In this document: piece by piece, positions 6,015-8,803 of the stretch | How the letters are laid out: the number at the start of each line of letters is the position of its first letter | Position numbering within the stretch: position 1 is the first letter of the stretch | NCBI GenBank assembly: GCA_013214985.1 | Contig: JABSRY010000066.1 | Coordinates: 1 to 8,803 of the forward strand | DNA: 8,803 nt | Origin: Hyphomicrobiales bacterium | Lineage (GTDB): Bacteria; Pseudomonadota; Alphaproteobacteria; Rhizobiales; OSC116 | Direction: 5' to 3' | The notes under the pieces: model-generated | The model's input: the letters and a program-made list of their open reading frames with translations, nothing else | Database searches by the model: none | Told to the model about the DNA's origin: nothing | Program-made: the position numbers and the translations under genes

Positions 6015-7295
6015 ATGAGTGGACATTCTACTTATGTGCCTAAGAGCGATGCTGGTAAATGGCTAGAAAAGCGTTTGCCAATTATTAGTCTTTTGCATGG
6101 TGCGGCGGTTTCTATGCCAAACCCAAGAAATTTAAACTATTGGTGGGTATTTGGCGGTATTGCATTGTTTATGCTTATCGTTCAAGTGGTTACTGGTATT
6201 GTTTTAGCAATGCATTATACACCACATGCCGACATGGCGTTTAATAGCGTCGAACATATCATGCGCGATGTAAACTGGGGTTGGCTGTTACGCTACACCC
6301 ATGCAAACGGCGCTTCTATGTTCTTTGTTGCGGTTTATATTCACATTTTACGCGGCATGTATTATGGTTCATATAAAGCCCCTCGTGAGGTGCTTTGGCT
6401 ACTGGGTATGTTAATTTACCTGCTAATGATGGCAACAGGCTTTATGGGTTATGTGCTTCCGTGGGGGCAAATGAGCTTCTGGGGCGCCACGGTTATTACC
6501 AACTTCTTTGAAGTTGTGCCGTTCATTGGCGATGATATTCGTATTTTGCTTTGGGGTGGTTTCGCGGTAGATAATCCAACTCTTAACCGTTTCTTCTCTT
6601 TGCATTATCTATTACCATTTGTTATTCTTGGTGTGGTTATTTTGCATATTTGGGCATTGCATGTACCAGGTTCAAACAATCCATTGGGTGTCGAGGCTAA
6701 ATCCAAGCAAGACACACTTAGCTTCCATCCATATTTCACCATGAAAGATCTGTATGGCATCGTGCTATTTGCCATTATATTATTTTACTTCGTGTTCTTT
6801 AACCCTAACTTTATGGGTCATCCAGATAATTATATTCCGGCCAATTCTTTGGTTACGCCAGCGCATATCGTGCCAGAATGGTATTATTTACCTTTCTATG
6901 CCATTTTGCGGGCTATCCCAAGTAAAGCAGGTGGTGTAGCAGGTATGTTTGGTTCTATTCTTATTTTGTTTGTTGTACCTTGGTTAGATACAAGTAAAAT
7001 TCGTAGTGCAAATTTCCGTCCAGCTTATCGTATTTTCTTCTGGATTTTTGTCGCCAATGGCTTGTTACTGGGCTATTTCGGTCAAGTTTCAACAACCGAC
7101 AATTTCTTGGGTATAGCGGGCGTTACTAACCTCGTTGTTTCTCAAATGTCGACAATTTATTATTTTGGTTTCTTTGTTATTATCTTGCCTGTACTGGGGC
7201 TAATAGAGAAAACCAAGCCACTGCCTAATAGTATTTCAGAAGCTGTGCTCGGTGCCGAAGGTGCCGCTGCTGAAGCTGCCGAACAAAAAGCATAA
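6015..7295 (+). CDS. petB: Cytochrome b of the bc1 complex
   Basis: This is the membrane core of the bc1 complex. It holds haems bL and bH and the Qo and Qi quinone sites. The 426 residues contain about eight membrane helices. The four haem histidines are in place: His96 (RYTHANGAS), His110 (VYIHILRG), His197 (SLHYLLPF) and His211 (ILHIWALH), with 13 residues between the members of each pair, as in other bacterial bc1 enzymes. The Qo-site motif PEWY is at 287-290, and GQMSFWGATVITN (151-163) forms the cd region. The tail (about 410-426) is Ala/Glu-rich and probably disordered. GGGAGA (6003-6008) precedes the ATG at 6015. The gene lies 10 bases after petA and 10 before petC. It encodes cytochrome b alone; there is no b-c1 fusion such as Bradyrhizobium fbcH. 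Confidence 0.98.
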   Translation: MSGHSTYVPKSDAGKWLEKRLPIISLLHGAAVSMPNPRNLNYWWVFGGIALFMLIVQVVTGIVLAMHYTPHADMAFNSVEHIMRDVNWGWLLRYTHANGASMFFVAVYIHILRGMYYGSYKAPREVLWLLGMLIYLLMMATGFMGYVLPWGQMSFWGATVITNFFEVVPFIGDDIRILLWGGFAVDNPTLNRFFSLHYLLPFVILGVVILHIWALHVPGSNNPLGVEAKSKQDTLSFHPYFTMKDLYGIVLFAIILFYFVFFNPNFMGHPDNYIPANSLVTPAHIVPEWYYLPFYAILRAIPSKAGGVAGMFGSILILFVVPWLDTSKIRSANFRPAYRIFFWIFVANGLLLGYFGQVSTTDNFLGIAGVTNLVVSQMSTIYYFGFFVIILPVLGLIEKTKPLPNSISEAVLGAEGAAAEAAEQKA

Positions 7296-7305
7296 GGGGG
7301 TTATA

Positions 7306-8286
7306 ATGAATAATCTAAAACAAAATATAACTTCTATAGTACAAAAAACAGCATTGGCTTTGCTAATTGCAACTTCCGTAACTGGCGCTGCATGTGCAGC
7401 GGGGGGCGCAATAAAAGGTGCACCTGAAGCTAAATATGTAGATTGGTCATGGGCTGGTGTGTTTGGCACTTTTGACCGTGCACAATTACAACGCGGCTAC
7501 CAAGTGTATAAAGAAGTATGCGCAAGTTGCCATAGTATGGATCTAATCAAATTCCGTAATCTTAACGAAGCTGGCGGGCCAGAATTTTCCGAAGCTCAAG
7601 TTAAAACATTAGCCGCTGAATATGAAATAGAAGGTGGACCAGACGCCGAAGGCGAAATGTTCACTCGTCCACGTTTGCCTAAAGATCCATTCCCTGCACC
7701 ATTTGCTAATAAAAATGCAGCGATGGCATCTAACGGTGGTGCGTTTCCACCAGATTTGTCACTTATTGCTAAAGCGCGTGGCCATTATAGCTTTAAAGAT
7801 CTATTTATGGGGCGTGATGGTTTAGTCGGTGGGCCAAACTATGTCTATAACCTGTTAACGGGTTATGAAGATGAGGTGCCTCAATATATTCTAGATCATG
7901 ATAAAGAAGTGAATGCTAAAGCGTTAGAAGCGTATAATAAAGCACTTGTAGAATATAATGAAGCAGGTGATAATTCACTTAGAAAACCTGATGCGCCAAC
8001 ACCGCATAACTTTGATCTGGGTGAAAGTAGTTTCAATAACCATTTCTCTGGCAATAAAATCTCAATGTCACAGCCTTTAAGCGAAGACAGCGTAGAATAT
8101 ACTGATGGTACAAAAGCCACTTTAGAACAACATGCAGAAGATGTTTCAACCTTCCTAATTTGGGCTGCAGAGCCAAAAATGGAAGAACGCAAACGCATCG
8201 GCATTAAAATATTATTATACCTAATCATTCTTGCAGGTTTAATGTATGCCGTAAAACGCCGCATTTGGGAAAATGTTAGACATTAA
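7306..8286 (+). CDS. petC: Cytochrome c1 of the bc1 complex
   Basis: This membrane-anchored c-type cytochrome accepts electrons from the Rieske protein and passes them to cytochrome c. The ATG at 7306 follows AAGGGGG (7294-7300) and opens a signal peptide with a hydrophobic core at about residues 15-28 and cleavage near ACAA (29-32). An in-frame GTG-type extension back to 7252 would overlap petB and is rejected. Covalent haem attachment is at CASCH (72-76). The axial Met is probably Met254 in KISMSQPLS, where family members usually have Met-Pro. LIWAAEPKMEERKR (284-297) and a single C-terminal helix (about 299-315) complete the fold. At 326 residues it is longer than the roughly 285-295 I expect for rhizobial c1. 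The excess appears to be a charged stretch at about 192-235. Confidence 0.96.
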   Translation: MNNLKQNITSIVQKTALALLIATSVTGAACAAGGAIKGAPEAKYVDWSWAGVFGTFDRAQLQRGYQVYKEVCASCHSMDLIKFRNLNEAGGPEFSEAQVKTLAAEYEIEGGPDAEGEMFTRPRLPKDPFPAPFANKNAAMASNGGAFPPDLSLIAKARGHYSFKDLFMGRDGLVGGPNYVYNLLTGYEDEVPQYILDHDKEVNAKALEAYNKALVEYNEAGDNSLRKPDAPTPHNFDLGESSFNNHFSGNKISMSQPLSEDSVEYTDGTKATLEQHAEDVSTFLIWAAEPKMEERKRIGIKILLYLIILAGLMYAVKRRIWENVRH

Positions 8287-8347
8287 TTTACGTCGATCAT
8301 AGGTGTTAAAGCCTACATGCGAGCTTATCGTTCACAACAAGTTTATT

Positions 8348-8375
8348 AAAAGAGGTCGTTATGGCCTCTTTTTTT
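8348..8375 (+). terminator. Intrinsic terminator after petABC
   Basis: AAAAGAGGTC (8348-8357) pairs with GGCCTCTTTT (8363-8372) through a five-base loop, with one T-G wobble, and the T run continues to 8375. It lies 62 bases after the petC stop and separates petABC from mtnP. The A run before the stem may give some bidirectional activity, but no minus-strand gene ends here. Confidence 0.85.
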
Positions 8376-8408
8376 GTGACAATGCGACAGAATCTAGCTA
8401 AACTGTCG
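8376..8408 (+). promoter_or_regulatory. Candidate mtnP promoter with overlapping inverted repeat
   Basis: GTGACA (8376-8381) and TAAACT (8399-8404) are spaced by 17 bases and match sigma-70 elements at five and four of six positions, with a start near 8411. A perfect six-base inverted repeat, CGACAG (8385-8390) and CTGTCG (8403-8408), with a 12-base spacer overlaps the -10 and could be an operator. Called by eye; modest support. Confidence 0.3.
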
Positions 8409-8430
8409 ATGTAATTATAAGGCAGATGAT

Positions 8431-8803
8431 ATGACAAAAACAGTTCTGGGTTTCATTGGTGGCAGTGGTATTTATGATTTACCTGAAATCACCAATAAAC
8501 AATGGGTGAAAATAAATTCACCATGGGGTAACCCGTCAGATGACCTGTTGCATGCCGAGTATAAGGGGCTAAAGTTAGTGTTTTTACCCCGCCATGGGCG
8601 TGGGCATAAAATCAGCCCAACCGACATTAATTATCGGGCAAATATTGACGCTCTAAAACGTGCGGGCGTAACCGACCTTATTTCATTAAGTGCCGTGGGG
8701 TCACTAAAAGAGCAATATGCACCTGGCGACTTCGTCATTCTCGATCAATTTATAGACCGCACCGTTAACCGCGAAAAAAGCTTTTTTGGTAGCGGCTGTG
8801 TTG
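8431..8803 (+). CDS. mtnP: S-methyl-5'-thioadenosine phosphorylase, N-terminal part (3' end off window)
   Basis: This enzyme cleaves 5'-methylthioadenosine with phosphate to adenine and 5-methylthioribose-1-phosphate, recycling a by-product of polyamine and other SAM-dependent synthesis. The first 124 codons are visible and open to the window edge. IGGSGIYDL (residues 9-17) carries the phosphate-binding GGSG. FLPRHGRGHKISPTDINYRA (51-70) supplies Arg54-His55 and the purine/ribose side. SLSAVGSLKEQYAPGDFVIL (85-104) followed by DQFIDRT is the central PNP/MTAP signature. The sequence fits MTA phosphorylase better than purine nucleoside phosphorylase, although the specificity residues near the C terminus are not visible. 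AAGG (8419-8422) precedes the ATG at 8431 with suitable spacing. As I recall, mtnP follows petABC in other Rhizobiales too. Here a terminator separates them, so it is probably transcribed on its own. Confidence 0.93.
   Translation, partial: MTKTVLGFIGGSGIYDLPEITNKQWVKINSPWGNPSDDLLHAEYKGLKLVFLPRHGRGHKISPTDINYRANIDALKRAGVTDLISLSAVGSLKEQYAPGDFVILDQFIDRTVNREKSFFGSGCV

Noticed and set aside
7252..7305. Upstream in-frame extension of petC overlapping petB
   Set aside because: The ATG at 7306 has a strong AAGGGGG site and opens a normal signal peptide; the extension would place a charged stretch before it.
7393..7398. Cys30 of cytochrome c1 as a lipoprotein lipobox
   Set aside because: The preceding residues (TGAA) do not make a canonical lipobox; this fits signal peptidase I cleavage near ACAA better.
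7896..8264. Open frame of 122 codons on the minus strand opposite petC
   Set aside because: Antisense shadow of cytochrome c1 with no family features.
1..8803. Undescribed defence system, biosynthetic cluster, CRISPR array or RNA gene
   Set aside because: All sizeable coding regions match known housekeeping families or a transposase. No direct-repeat arrays, tRNA cloverleaf or rRNA segments were found by eye.

Overview
The window looks like a low-GC alphaproteobacterial chromosome, most likely Hyphomicrobiales/Rhizobiales. This rests on protein character (a rhizobial-type HemF, DUF6111, DUF1285 next to CoA pyrophosphatase and a CCA enzyme) and on a gene order remembered from that order. No species is assigned. 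The DNA is AT-rich by eye. No tRNA, rRNA, CRISPR array, phage or defence island was seen. Almost everything is housekeeping.

Layout: (1) 1-396 is the 3' part of an IS630-family transposase whose left part lies off the window; the insertion sequence probably ends within about 15 bases after its stop. (2) 397-546 is a short AT-rich junction with a nine-codon mini-ORF that has a good ribosome binding site. (3) 547-3776 is a compact plus-strand cluster: GNAT acetyltransferase, DUF1285, CoA pyrophosphatase (NUDIX), the small membrane protein DUF6111, and CCA tRNA nucleotidyltransferase. (4) 3778-5156 is a minus-strand pair, trmL then hemF, convergent with cca at a one-base gap. (5) 5157-5482 is the divergent control region between trmL-hemF and petABC. 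(6) 5483-8286 is petABC, the complete cytochrome bc1 complex. (7) 8287-8430 holds an intrinsic terminator and a candidate promoter. (8) 8431 to the right edge is the 5' part of mtnP, cut by the window.

How the genes work together: petABC makes the three catalytic subunits of the respiratory bc1 complex. The neighbouring hemF supplies haem through the oxygen-dependent coproporphyrinogen oxidase step. The divergent spacer has a near-perfect FNR/FixK-type box just ahead of trmL-hemF and a weaker RegR/RegA-like site ahead of petA, so oxygen or redox control of this block is a reasonable hypothesis. cca and trmL are both tRNA maturation or modification genes.

No undescribed biological system is evident. 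The points most worth a second look are an intrinsic terminator for the cca operon inside the antisense 3' end of hemF, the FNR-type box in a repressor-like position, an unusual Rieske cluster-binding box (CPCHNSVY), and a charged insertion in cytochrome c1 ahead of its haem-ligand methionine.
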